Positions 36,300-48,195 of a stretch of 64,000 bases of DNA are shown here, in pieces (position 1 is the first letter of the stretch; every line of letters starts with the position of its first letter). Both the position numbers and the translations under genes were made by a program. The DNA lies in assembly GCA_029783825.1 (NCBI GenBank), contig JAREIK010002463.1, positions 405,501 through 469,500 on the forward strand, read 5' to 3'. Below the pieces are notes generated by a model. That model did not search any database, had not been told where the DNA came from, and was given only the letters and a program-made list of their open reading frames with translations. This stretch comes from Sapria himalayana (taxonomy: Eukaryota > Streptophyta > Magnoliopsida > Malpighiales > Rafflesiaceae).

Positions 36300-36960
36300 T
36301 CACTTTTAGGATAGTGATTGAAGTTATATTTGGAGTAGTGGTGGCACTCTTTTCCTTTCTGCCCCTAGTTAGAGCAAACCTAAAACAAATTTAATAAGAA
36401 AAATGAGAAACAACTAGTCAACTGCAAGCACTACTGGAGGAATAAAAAGAAGTAAGAGATTAAAGTTTTTGACCACCTGCACCTCCTCAAATACACAACC
36501 CACCCATGGTAATAAGGAATTATTTATTGCGCCTATTACCATTCAACCCATGATTTGAAAGCCAACTATCTAAACAAACAATTTTGAGTTAAAGGTGATC
36601 ATTCTATAGGACTATAGCTAGTCCAAAGCATCCAATTTACTAGACTGCTCAATGAAGATATCAACACCTACATCACCAACAACTTGGAGGTGTGGAATAC
36701 CATTAAGTATAATCAGGTAATAGATAAAGCTATTAAATAAAAAATTTTCTCATTCTCTTTGAGTGACTAGGCCAAAATGGGTTGAACCTCATGCACGTTG
36801 ACTCTAGTACAAGTTGAGATTATTTAGTGCAAATATTTCTTAAAAAAAATCTTTAAAACCCATGAAACCCACCTAAAGTTGGGCCAAAGTGGACAATATC
36901 TTGCAAGTGAGGAAAGCCCATTTATAACAGAAAATAATTTAGCTTATTTAACTAAATCCC
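36300..36960 (+). pseudogene. Athila/Tat-like gypsy gag remnant
   Basis: PPAPPQIHNPPMVIRNYLLR, then a TNNFELKVII segment, matches the N-terminal gag of Athila/Tat elements ('.....YA.P.......I..P.I..NNFE.K...I'). Further on, CTLTLVQVEII and KKIFKTHETHL correspond to 'SLP.GSI.TWD.L...FL.K.FP..KT.KL', preceded by FSHSL/SDAK-like 'FPFSL.D.AK.WL' near 36738. Frame changes are frequent. The pol of the same element resumes near 39272 after an insertion. Confidence 0.6.
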
Positions 36961-37429
36961 AAACTCAATTGTCCAATGCCTAAACATAGCTATTGATATT
37001 TCACTCCCCAATCATGAATGAAACAAGAAAAAACTTCTAAAATCAAGGGATTCAAATCAAAAATTTGAAAGTCAAAATGGGTCAAATAGTCACATTACTT
37101 TCATAGTAACAATGTAATTTTACAATTACATTGTGAACAAGGAAAATCCATCACACTTCTACATGTATATCACCCAATCAATCATCTTTGGTGTAATCCA
37201 AGATATTTTAGTTAAATAAGAAAAACTCATTTTCCAAGCTAATTTTGTAATTTTGGAAATGATAGAAGAAAGAAATATGCACATCATAGTAGTAAGACTA
37301 TTTTGACCATGGGTTAAACCCTAATTTATGCCCATAATAAAGAATCAAAACTTAGCATACACGTGGAATAGAAAGCATTTGATGTGTTCAATGTTATAAA
37401 ATAATATCCGCAAAAGTAATTATGGACAG

Positions 37430-39274
37430 AAGTAGTTGAGGCTACAGTGTCTAACCAATGGAGTCACACTAGCTCATTGGAAACTAGCTTAATTTTTGAA
37501 TGTATTAGTGTTAAAGAGGTAGAATATAAAATATTAAGAAAGTATGCATGTTTGAAGGACTCCATTGGCTCAAATAAGAGAAATTATTTGAGGATTTGGG
37601 TGAAATTGGTAAAAAGACAATCTCATAAATTAAGAAAACTTTATACTTGTTGAGAAAAAAGTATCAAACCAATTATAGAATAAACTCTAGCTGACATTTT
37701 TGTTAGTAATAGTGCTCTAAGCCTATCATATGAACATTGTATTTTGACTATTTGTGAGAATTAATTATTATGATGATTTGCATGTTTATTATATATAATG
37801 AATATCCTTGAATAATATTATTAAGTATTCTAAATGTCCCTAATTAGTTATTTTATAGGAATACCAATGAATTAAGATTAGTATAAAATTTGATTTATAT
37901 TCATGGGATTAATATGTGTATAAAATACAAATCAAATTTATCTATTTGTTGAGAACAAATATTGGACAGATCTGTCTTGAGATTAATACATGGATCAAAG
38001 TCATAAGTTAATCTCTAATAGTTGTATCATTAAATCCTTTGACCTGAGATCGCTATAGTTATCAACATAAGGAATATTATATTTTGATATAATCATATGT
38101 CATCTTTAATTAGATAACTATAAAGTTATACTTGAACATAATAAGAATTATGTTGTGAGATATGAGCGATTAAGATAGAATTTGTTCCTCTTATTATATG
38201 AGAGATATCTCTAGGTACTCTCAATTGAGACTGAGAAATCCATTGTCATGCTCAAATGAATTAATTGAGATCAATGTCATTTGTTTAGTCAGTCTAATTA
38301 TATTTTGAGTAATTAAAGATAAAATGATATAAGGTTGACTTTGTTCATGCCTTATATTCTTTCAAGATATCATGAAACAAAAGAATTATGTCATTAGCTA
38401 TATTAAGGTTGTCTCGGATTATGAGCTTTTATTTAACTTGGAAGTCATAATGTCTTACTAAATGTCACTTATGACTTGTAAGATCAAAATATGATTTAGG
38501 CCTACTATCAATGTTAATTGAACCTATAGGGTCGCACATTAAGAATGCATAATAATGGTCATGGTTTTTCACTCTCTATAGTAATTTAAAATGATGAGAT
38601 AATTTTATATTACAAATAACAATTAGTTATTATTTAAATTCGAATTTAATTTTGAGAAAGTCTAAATTCATGATTTAAGCAAATAATTAATCTGTTATAT
38701 TTTCTTATTTGATAAGGAAATAATCTGTAAAGTTTTTTTAAGAGTTTTAAATATATAATAATATATAAATTCGTTTCCTTATTCGATAAGGATTTTAATT
38801 TAAATTGTTATTATTTAAAAGAGTTATAAATATATGATAATATAAAGTTCCTTTTTGAATAAAATCCTAGCAGACTTATAAAAATATATATATGTAAGAC
38901 ATATATATTTAGTAGTAGTTGTCTTTTACTTGGTGAATAAACTAAAATAGAGATAAAGAAAAGAAAAATACTAATTTCATTTTGAGAAGACGAACCTAAA
39001 CTAGCATTCAACAAGATCATCTATTATTTGTTCATGTGTGAATACTTGTAAAGGATGGTAGTTTTTCAGAAAGACATCACCTTTGAAGATTTGAATAAAC
39101 CAAAACGCATCCTTTGAAGGCTTGATGAATTAATTTACAAGAGGTAAGTTTCGTTTACCCTTCCTTCGGTTTTTATGAAATGCATGTGATCATTGTGGGT
39201 TAAGGGATAAAAAATTTAAAATTCTACTACATTTATGTTCCAATCAAATTAGATATTCTGCCTATTATCCAACA
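37430..39274 (+). mobile_element. Ty1/copia 3' fragment with LTR, inserted in the Athila-like element
   Basis: The first 340 bases read weakly as a copia RNase H tail (SSLETSLIFECISVKEVEYK, later TLADIFVSNSALS). From about 37780 the sequence has the character of a copia LTR: ATGACCTGAGATCGC-like text near 38040, a TATA box (GACTTATAAAAATATATAT, 38873) and an end ATCCAACA at 39274. Immediately after 39274 the Athila-type pol frame resumes in register. The left border is not resolved and the 5' part of the element is absent. Confidence 0.5.
38700..38895 (+). promoter_or_regulatory. Copia LTR U3 direct repeats and TATA box
   Basis: Two related blocks of about 70-80 bases each begin with an inverted motif (CTTATTTGATAAG at 38703; TCCTTATTCGATAAGGA at 38776) and continue to (AAGAGTT.TAAATATAT.ATAATATA). 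They lie just upstream of TTATAAAAATATATATATG (38876). This arrangement resembles repeated enhancer elements in front of an LTR promoter; activity is inferred. Confidence 0.5.
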
Positions 39275-41295
39275 ATTATGTCTATTAGAACATCTTTGCG
39301 CATGCATCAAATTTTCCTAGAGGACTACCACAAGCAATCATTTGAAGCCCAAAGATGATTGAACCAATATTGAAGGAAGTAGTTAGGAAAGAGGTGTTGA
39401 AATAGTAGAATGCATAAATTATATAACCCTTCTATGATAACTAGTAGGTGAGCCATGTATAGTTTTCACACAAAAAGGGTGGGATGATAGTGATAAAAGT
39501 TGAATAACACCACTCATAAAGATCATTTTCTACTATCATTCATTGATCAAATATTGAATAGACTATCAAGTCATTAATATTATTATTTTTTAATTGGCTA
39601 CTCAAACTACAATCATATTTTTACTACCTTAGAAGAATAATTGAAAATAACATTCACTTATCCATATGGCACCTTTGCCTTTCATATGATGTGATTTGGG
39701 TTATACGATACCCCATGTACCTTTCAAATGTGCATGATGATAATATTGTCTAATATGGTTGAAAAGATGATATTAATATTTATAAATGACTTCTTGGTAG
39801 TGGGTGTTCCATTTTTTGATTGCATTGGCAATCCTAAAAAAAATGTTACAAAGTTGTCAAAGAAATAAAGAAGACAATTGGAAAAAAATATTATTTTATG
39901 GCAAAGAACAGAATTATTCCAAGGCATTAGATTTTAGCTAAAGGGGTTAAGATGGATAGATAAAAGGTGAAGACTATTGAAAAACTACCAACTACAACAT
40001 CTATCAAAGAAATTTAAAATTTTTTAGACACCTCAGGTTTTATAGGCATTTCATTAAATATATTTTCAAAATGGCAAAACTCAGTGGATCCTTCTTTAGA
40101 ACTTTGATATTTAAATTAATGTTATAAGATTCATGGAAAACATTGTAGTTGATAATCTTTGAAGACTAGAGGTGCCTAGTTATGAAGTCCAAATCCATAA
40201 GTTCATGGATGAGTATTTTCTATCATTTCCCATGTTGATTCTACTTTGTTGTATGTGAATTTTGTTAACTTTATTGTAGCTAAGGTAATACCATAAGAGT
40301 TAACTTCACTCTAAAGGAAGAACTCTTTGTCTAAGGTTAAGCACTGCTATTGAGAAGAGCTTATACTATACAAATATTACTAATAATTATCTAAGTTTCT
40401 AATCCAAGTCATTAGGAGATGCATATCCAAAGAGGAAATGGTGTATCTTATTACATTGCCACTTAATTGAATGTGGTGGTCATTTCGAAGGCAATGAAAT
40501 AATCACAAATTTTCTACAATAAGGATTTTATTCCTAAAACCTATATATAACAGTGCACATACTTTTCTAACATGGTGTGATTGATGTCAAATAAGTAGAA
40601 ATATTTTTCATGAGAATGCAATGCTATCAAACTCAAATTTAGAAGTTCAATTATTTGACATGTGAGGGTATTGAATTCATGGTCCATTCCTTTCTTCCTT
40701 TAATTATCATTATATATTATTATTTGTAGAGTTTTTCTTGAAATAGGTGGAAACAATTCCAACATATAGTATTGATACTCAAGTAGTGCACTAAGTTTGA
40801 GAAATAATATTATCATGAGATTCATATTGCCACATGCTATAATAAGTGATGAATGAACTCAGTTTAACAAGTTGATGATTCTTTATTATCCAAGTATGAA
40901 GTTAGACACCAGGTTGCCCTAGCATATCACCCACGAACCAATGGGCAAGTAGAGGTATCTAATAAACAAATAAAGCAAAATCTAGATTAAAATTGTGTCA
41001 AAACATAAGGATTGAACAAAAAAAAATCAATTATGTTTTATGGGAAATAAAAATAGCTTTTAAGACATTCATTGTAATGTCTTTATATAGATTGATCTTT
41101 TGTAAATTTTGTTATCTCCCATTATATCTTATTGGGCCACGTGTAATTTTGACATGGATATGAATGCAATTAGAAAATAGACTTCTACGTTTAAATGGGT
41201 TCAACAAATTCAGACTTGAATTATGAAAATACAAAGTTGAACAAACATAGAAAAATTGATAGCTCCATAAAACCGTTTCTTTCGAAATTGAGGAA
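39275..41295 (+). pseudogene. Athila/Tat-like gypsy pol remnant (RT, RNase H, integrase)
   Basis: The reading starts with SIRTSLRMHQIFLEDYHKQS, equivalent to Athila 'GISPSICMHRIFLEE.....', then ILKEVVRKEVLK and KKGGMIVIKVE (RT start). The RT continues with FDQ-type LPFIDQ-like decay, YPYGTFAFHMM, FQMCMMIILSNMVE and FINDFLVVGVPF (the 'FMDDFSVFG' box with DD changed to ND). The 'GH.GFYRRFIK.FS' area is seen near 40035. Integrase is recognisable near 40840-41290: [31 protein letters not shown]-like and YRL-like text, QLENRLLRLNGFNKFRL. The region is full of stops. The catalytic RT residue loss is visible. Family name is from motif order. Confidence 0.78.
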
Positions 41296-42955
41296 AGCAA
41301 GTCAAGTTAGTAAGGCTCATTCACAATAACATACAAACTATTTATGTTGAGCTTGTTTTGGATCTCACAAAAGTAAAAAACAAGGGCAATTTCCAAAGTG
41401 CTAAATAACATTATGAATTAAAAGCTAATAGATTAAATAGATGTTGCTCCAATGTCATATCATTTTTTTTATGATGACGTAGAAAAATGACAAATAAAGT
41501 TGCAGTTATTTCTTCATTAATTGTAGCACGAATATCAATTTTTAATGATGCCATTTGGACTAGAGGTAAATTTATTTAATTCTTGCTACATGCATAAGAA
41601 TGTTGAAAAGAACTCCAACCATGCTTAATGAGTTTAACATCCTAACATAAATTTATGACCCAATTATTTGGCTAATCATCAAAAAAATTTTAACAGATAA
41701 CATCGCACAAAAATAACTAATAAAGTTAGTTAGAGATACTTATCAACTTTTAGTGAGGAGATTAATTATCTAACTAAAGATACATGTTACATCGATTCAA
41801 AATCAAATATAACATATTGTTAGAGGCTAGATCTGATCACAATAATTTGATCAATTCAATGTGTTCTAAAACATGTAGACTACTTAGATGAACCAAATGG
41901 TACACCAGAAAATAAAGCAAACTTTTTGATACAAAATTTTATTCCATGAGGTCAAAAAGTGGAAATGATGCCTTACCAACAATAATTTTAAAAGATTTCA
42001 TGATACAACATAATTATTTGAATCAAATTATCTTAATATAAAAAAAATTATATTCAACGTACTTATAGAAGTTGAATAGTAAACATAAAAAATAATTTGG
42101 GATTAGAATCACTAAAAAGAATTATGCAAACCATCATAGAGCATAAAAATAATAATGCACACAACAATATATTAAAATTATATAATTTTCATTACAACAC
42201 AAACTTAATTAAATCCTCCATTTCAAGTTTTGTTAAAATAAAAATTTAAAGATGCAATTATAAGACTTAAAAATATTATGATGTATCTAAACAAATTTAA
42301 TGAAATAAATTTATATTATTTGCAATTTTTACAAATAAAGATATAGATGATTACAAAAATGACGGAAAAATAATAAATATAATAGGCTAAAAAAATGAAG
42401 TCAGCAAAAAATATTATCATGCATTGCAAGTGAGGAGGAGATAATCTACATCATTGAGATCTATGTGCCAAAACTATAATATAATGTAGATACCTCAAGA
42501 TGCAGATTAGCACATTCTCCCCCAAAAAGTATTGAATTCCAAAAACTTGATTTTATTTTGAGGAAATATATGACTTATTATAGAGAATGTCAATAATTTA
42601 AAAATAAACTTCAAGATTGCTTTTCGAAAAAATATTTGTAGGATAATTTTTATAAAAATAAAAAAGTATGTAAACTCATATTAAATTTTCATTATAATGG
42701 CAGTAATAATGAAATCAATACCCAATTTACATTTGAAATTCTAAAAATGATTTTCTAAATGTGTAAAATATGTAAATATAAATTAAATCTCCGTTGCATC
42801 TCATTGGATAACTATACAAATAATTCTAAATTTTGATGTTTAAATAAAAATTAAGTCATAAATGATTTTTTTTTTTCCATTTTGATAGTGTAACATATAT
42901 CATTAAGTTATAATTCAAAGAAATTTCTCCAAATCAATAAATATCAATGAGGATA
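41296..42955. other. AT-rich stretch after the Athila-like pol
   Basis: No coding motif, no LTR boundary and no env-like frame could be recognised. It probably contains the decayed 3' untranslated part of the Athila-like element. A-rich words dominate from 42000 onward. Confidence 0.5.
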
Positions 42956-42959
42956 GTTA

Positions 42960-44985
42960 ACCTTCTTGATGATTTTATGCATCAAATTTAGGATACAAAA
43001 CATTGAAAAATATCTAAAATATAATTAGCTGATAAATGGAGCATTGACAAGCAATTGTGATTGAAATAATTACGCATCAATATCAATAAATATTTTCACA
43101 ATTTCTTAAATGTGTTATTTGAACTATACCTCATGACAAAGTTGTTATCAAAATAATATGATTAAAGGTTTCATTTATGTCTATCACATCACTCAAATAT
43201 AACTATTAAATTAAAACTTCCCTTACATATATGAATTTGGTTTGCTAGTATTTTTTTTTTCATTTACCTCAAATTTTGTTCAACAACAATATTCATACCA
43301 TATATTAAAAATAATTTTAATAATATTTAGTAATATTATTTGAAAATTACTATTTAATATAAAACAAGCATTAAAAATATGACGAAGAATCAATTTTCAT
43401 TAAATAAATTTTGAAATGTAAATCATTGTAAAGAACATTTGTGTGTGTGTGTGTGTGTGTGTTTGTTTGTTTGTGTGTGTATGGACATTTGTGAAAGTAT
43501 ACATGTCTGTGTCTTTGTATTTATTGATTCACACACACATATGTATGAGTATGTGTTCATTTGTGTTGTATGGGTCAACTATTGTATTGTTCGGTCAAAA
43601 ATAAATTTCATCAAATTGGTGTGATTTGTATTTCTGTTAAAATAATTCACTTAAGTTATAGTTTTAAAAAATTTATGTGAAATCTCATTGAAAATTAGTA
43701 GGATAAGAATCATCATATTTGAAATCTAATATAGATGACAATGATATCCATATGACAAAAATAAACAAAAGATTATGTCAAGATTAACATATATACATGA
43801 ATGAGCAAATTAGGTTAATCATATTCTTTGTGTTTTATATAACTTTTTTTGTCACTATTTTATGTCTAAATATTGAATTCTATGTCATTCAACATTCATA
43901 TTGACATTCCTACTAAATAGAATGCAGCATGATCAGTGCAATTTTTTGTATAGATATGTTTTACATAAGATGTTGGTGATTCACCTTTTCACCATTCAAG
44001 TCAACTATATAGTTGATTTATTTATATTTTTGATGCTATCCAAATACAAATTGTGAACATAAAAATCTTAATAAACTTGTTAATAATGAAATTCAATCTT
44101 ATCTAATATATCTAAAAACTAAGTTTATTCTCACATATTTTTGGCATGTCTTTGTAAAGGTCCATAAGACAAATTGTCAATGATATCCATATGACAAAAA
44201 TAAACAAAAGATTATGTCAAGATTGACATATATACATGAATGAGCAGATTAGGTCAATGATATTTTTTGTGTTTTATTTAACTTTTTTTGTCACTATTTT
44301 ATGTCTATATATTGAATTCTATGTCATTCAACATTCATATTGACATTCCTACTAAATAGAATGTAGCATGATCGGTACAATTTTTTGTATAAATATATTT
44401 TACATCAGATGTTGGCGATTCACCTTTTCACCATTCAAGTCAACTATCTAGTTGATTTATTTATATTTTTGATGCTATCCAAATACAAATTGTGAACATA
44501 AAAACCTTAATAAACTTGTTAATATATTGAAATTCAATCTTATCTAATATATCTAAAAATTAAGTTTATTCTCACATATTTTTGGAATGACTTTGTAAAG
44601 GTCCATAAGACTTAATTGCTACTAGAAGATCCTTTTTGTATTTTTTTATGTAAAATTATAATGGTATTTACCCTTTCATTTTGATGATGCTGCATAATTT
44701 GAGTCCATTTCAAATCCAAAAAGTTTAGACCTAATTTGTTTTATTTGGATAGAATATGTATCCCTAAAATTGACACACACACAAACACACACACTTATAT
44801 TGTTGGGTCTGTGCATTTTGGAAGACTGAATTTTGCTTGATTGTGTTAACATTAGTAATTTTAATAGCAATATTTTATTATTATTCAACTTACTACATGT
44901 TTTATTTTTTAGTTATTGATATATTTGACTTTTTATTTTTTTTTGTAGGTGTGGAGAATAATGGACCAATAAGATGGGATAATTT
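42960..44985 (+). repeat. Repeat X, fuller copy
   Basis: Unidentified repeat that matches 18343-19505 in inverted orientation. It contains a (GT)n tract (43439-43478) at the same relative place as the (CA)n tract at 19125, the two 439-bp units described separately, and a (CA)n tract near 44774-44795. It abuts the truncated gypsy LTR near 44985, the same junction as at 18342. No protein motif, terminal inverted repeat or tRNA-like promoter was seen. Confidence 0.6.
43739..44616 (+). repeat. 439-bp tandem duplication within repeat X
   Basis: Two adjacent copies (43739-44177 and 44178-44616) each start CAATGATATCCATATGACA and end near GTCCATAAGAC. They differ only by scattered substitutions and a short TAT insertion (ATAATG versus ATATATTG). 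Their similarity is much higher than that between other repeats in the window. Confidence 0.93.
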
Positions 44986-46418
44986 TCTACTTTGTCAAAT
45001 TCATGAATTTCTATAAGTACATCACATATTTCAGATAAATAATCATAATTTCATGATAGTCATTTCAAATAAACTGAGAATATAATTTATCAAAAAATAC
45101 ATAACACCTTATGTAGCATATGGTGGACCCCACTCGAGCTTAGTCCCTAGGCAATCCTCAGGTGTTAACCAGTTATTTGACTTCCCACTGGAAATACCCA
45201 GTTTATCTTCTTTGCCCATCAGGGTGCATGGTTTTAAGCATAGATCATAACTTATTCTCATTCCTCCTATGTTGTATCATCTAAGATTTGAACTCATGAT
45301 CTTAGTGTATAGTTTAAAGTCCTAGCACATGAGTACCAATTATTTATATGTAACAAACAGTCAGACCAACTCAACCAAAATTCCTAGGTAGTCCTTGAGG
45401 TTTAATTGGTTGTCTGACCCCCTCCGTTGGGCATACTCATATTGTGTACTTTGTCCATCATGGCCCATGGTTTTACATATGAGTCAGGACTAATTGTCAT
45501 GCCTCTCATGTCACATTCCCTAGGATTTCAAGTTGTGACATCCATTCTATAGTTCAGACTCCTACACCTGAGAGTACTAGTTGAGCCAGCCATGCATAAA
45601 ACTAAGTGCCTTGATGGGCAAAGTAGAGAATATGAGAATACACCTTGGAGAAGGCAGGGCTATAGGTTAACACCCATGGACCACTTAGGAACTGAGATTG
45701 AGTGGGGCCCTCCATTTTTTGCACCATAGGTCATAAAAAATATATTAGCTAATGATTCAAAATATCAAATTTTGACATGGATTTCTAGAGATTTCTTACC
45801 TTAATCATCAAACCATAGCTTCATTATGTAAAACCTTGTTGTATAATTTCAATTCATCCTCAAACTAAAATAATAGGAAATTGGGGAAGAGGATTTGAAT
45901 GAATTCATGCCTAATTTAATAAATAAAGCAAGAAAATAAAAATATATTAGCTCGCATAAACCTAAACATTCCGTGTAAAGATTACAACCATTCTATGCCT
46001 ATGTTTGATTGAAAAGGAAGAGTTCTTAAGCTTAATAACTTCATCATTATATTTTCATGAAATATCATGAATTTTATGTTTTATTTGGAAGATTTTGGTT
46101 GAAAAATAAGATAGAAAAAAAGCAAATAAATATAGAACAAAAGAAATAGAAGAGAAATCATGAAATTCATGAAATTTTTTAATCTTTCATTTTAAAGTAA
46201 AAAAATCAAATTTCCCTTTGGGTATCAACTCACCTAACTTTCTCTCTCAGACTTCAAATATAATAAAATTAGTATCATTATTCATCATTTTTCATATCAA
46301 ATTATTTTTGAACCTAAAATTAACTATACTAACTCCATATCACTTTAATTAACTAACATGATCAATTTGGGTCAATGATTAAAATGAAGAAAATAAATAT
46401 TTATTTATATTCTATACA
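44986..46418 (-). repeat. Truncated gypsy LTR (5' portion), inverted copy
   Basis: Read on the minus strand, it starts with TGTATAG at 46418 and continues CATTTTAATCATTGACCCAA, the LTR start region also seen at 11082, 17482 and 24164. It ends near 44985 with GGATAATTTTCTAC, the same truncation as at 18342. A foldback element (45110-45730) interrupts it. Confidence 0.68.
45110..45730. mobile_element. Foldback/MITE-like element with long inverted ends
   Basis: The ends are inverted repeats of roughly 50-60 bases: ATGGTGGACCCCACTCGAGC, then TTAGTCCCTAGG and GGTGTTAACC on the left (45119-45170), and GGTTAACACCCATGGACCAC, then GAGTGGGGCCCTCC and CACCATA on the right (45665-45727). Inside, a segment of about 190 bases occurs twice in direct orientation (about 45150-45340 and 45390-45590; shared words TTTGCCCATCA/TTTGTCCATCA, ATGGTTTTA, TAGTTTA/TAGTTCAGA) and part of it again inverted (45595-45660). 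GC is clearly higher than the surroundings. No target duplication was settled, so the superfamily is open. Confidence 0.7.
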
Positions 46419-47530
46419 AATACATTGATGTATATAAGTATATATAATTATAAATGTGCATTGATATACTTAAATACACACACACACACACACACACATA
46501 TATCACCAATAACTAAGGCTATCCCAACTACTTGGATCGACGATAAGAATCAATTTTTTCCAATCAAACATATTGAAATTCATGTTTACTTTGAACCCTT
46601 CAATTTTTAAATACTTTAATTTATAATTTCTACTATTCTTCCCATGTCTTTCTCTACTATTTTTTTACTTTCTCCACTTGAATAGTACTTTCAAACCAGT
46701 ACACTAAAAGGTTTGTATTAGATATGACCAACCATCTTAAATGATTCTTCCATATCATATTAATTATAAGAGTTGTTTAATTTTTTTTATAACTTTATTT
46801 GGTACTCATTTTCATAAGAACCCCTAATATAGAATTCCATTTGGTCTATCTAAAATTTATTCTATGTGATATATCTTCATCAATTTTTCCATATTTACTT
46901 AATATAGTGCCTAGGTACTTGAAAATTCTAACATTAGATACTTCTTACTTTCTCATTTTAATTATCATATCATTATTACTCTTAATATTATTAAACTCAT
47001 ATTTCAAATATTTCTTCTTGCTATGACAAATTCTAAACTTATTGGAGTCAAGTGCAACCCTACAAATTTTTAGTTTTTTTCCTAACTTCTTTTTAGTCTT
47101 ATCAACCAACAATAAGTTATTTATATATAGCATACCCGAAAGGGTCGCTTCTTGGAAGTCTATTATATAATCATCCAAAACTAACACACAAATTTAAGGA
47201 CTGAGTAATGATCCATGTTGTAGTCCCATAATTATTGAAAACTTGTGAGGGATATCTTGAACAATTTTAATTCTAGACATCACTTTCTCATACATGGCCT
47301 TGATTAGTTTAATTTATACACTTGATACATTTTTCTTTTGTAATACCCCACCAAGCCAAGTCTTCTGGGACTCTATTATAAGCTTTCTTATGATCAATAA
47401 ATATTATGTATATGTCTTTCTAACTTTCTTTATATTTCTCAAATAATTGCATAATAGCACATATTCCAAGTTCATTCTCACTTCCTAAGTGCTTTCTCAC
47501 TTAACTAAGTGCATTTCGACGTTCCAATAA
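46419..47530 (-). pseudogene. RTE-type LINE fragment (copy B2)
   Basis: The longest RTE piece in the window, minus strand. From 47500 downward: FEKYKESKDIYIIFID-like text, KKAYNRVPEDLAWWG, INKAMYEKVMSRIKIVQDIP, KFSIIMGLQHGSLLSP and VLVLDD. These are the RTE RT segments 'LIE.YRE..K.L..VFIDLEKAYDRVPR..LWW', 'YI.VI.DMY' and 'GLHQGS.LSPYLFALVMDEL' (several single-base shifts apart). The 3' end (CAACTACTTGGATCGACG near 46527) is followed by a (CA)n tail at 46479-46500. The gypsy LTR start lies directly beyond the tail. Confidence 0.8.
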
Positions 47531-48065
47531 TAAAATAAAAGTAATTGATGTGATGAAGTTTTTTTTTATTTAGAAACAAAAAAAAATTATTTATTTTTCC
47601 ATGAAATTTTTTAACAAATTTTGCATACGTACTGTAGAATATTATTTTTCTGAAACATTAAATTGGTATAATGAGAAATAATGATTTAATAAATTTGTGA
47701 AAAAAAAATGTATAAATACAAAAAACATAATGAAGATTAAGGTTAAATAAAAATTAATAAATTAAAATAGTTTTAAAGTTATTTTAAATTAAGTTTGTAT
47801 AAAATGTGAAACAATTACCTTTTTAAATATTTATTTACTTTATCCCATAGTATGTAAAAAAATATTCTTTTCAAATTATGTTTTGGTGTAGTGTATCAAA
47901 AATTTTATATATTGATATTTTAAGTATAATATATCATGTCGTACTTATAGTTTATAATACTTCATAATTACGAAAGTATATGTTTATACTTTATTGACAT
48001 TGATATTAACATATAATGCTAGTATATTAATATTATTCTCATTACATTAAGTGTATTTAATCATT

Positions 48066-48100
<35 letters not shown>

Positions 48101-48195
48101 TAAATATTATAAATTAAGATGAACATTTCATTTAGTTTCAAAGATAGTTTGTAATATAAGTATGATATATTGAATAATTTTTTTCCTATAACACA
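47531..48195. other. AT-rich stretch with (TA)n
   Basis: No gene or element recognised; contains a (TA)n tract (about 48070-48097). Confidence 0.6.

Noticed and set aside
41296..42955. Possible env-like gene after the Athila-type pol
   Set aside because: No continuous frame, signal peptide or membrane segment could be read; sequence is simply AT-rich.
43439..43624. Open frame starting with Cys-Val repeats
   Set aside because: It is the translation of a (GT)n microsatellite plus repeat X sequence.
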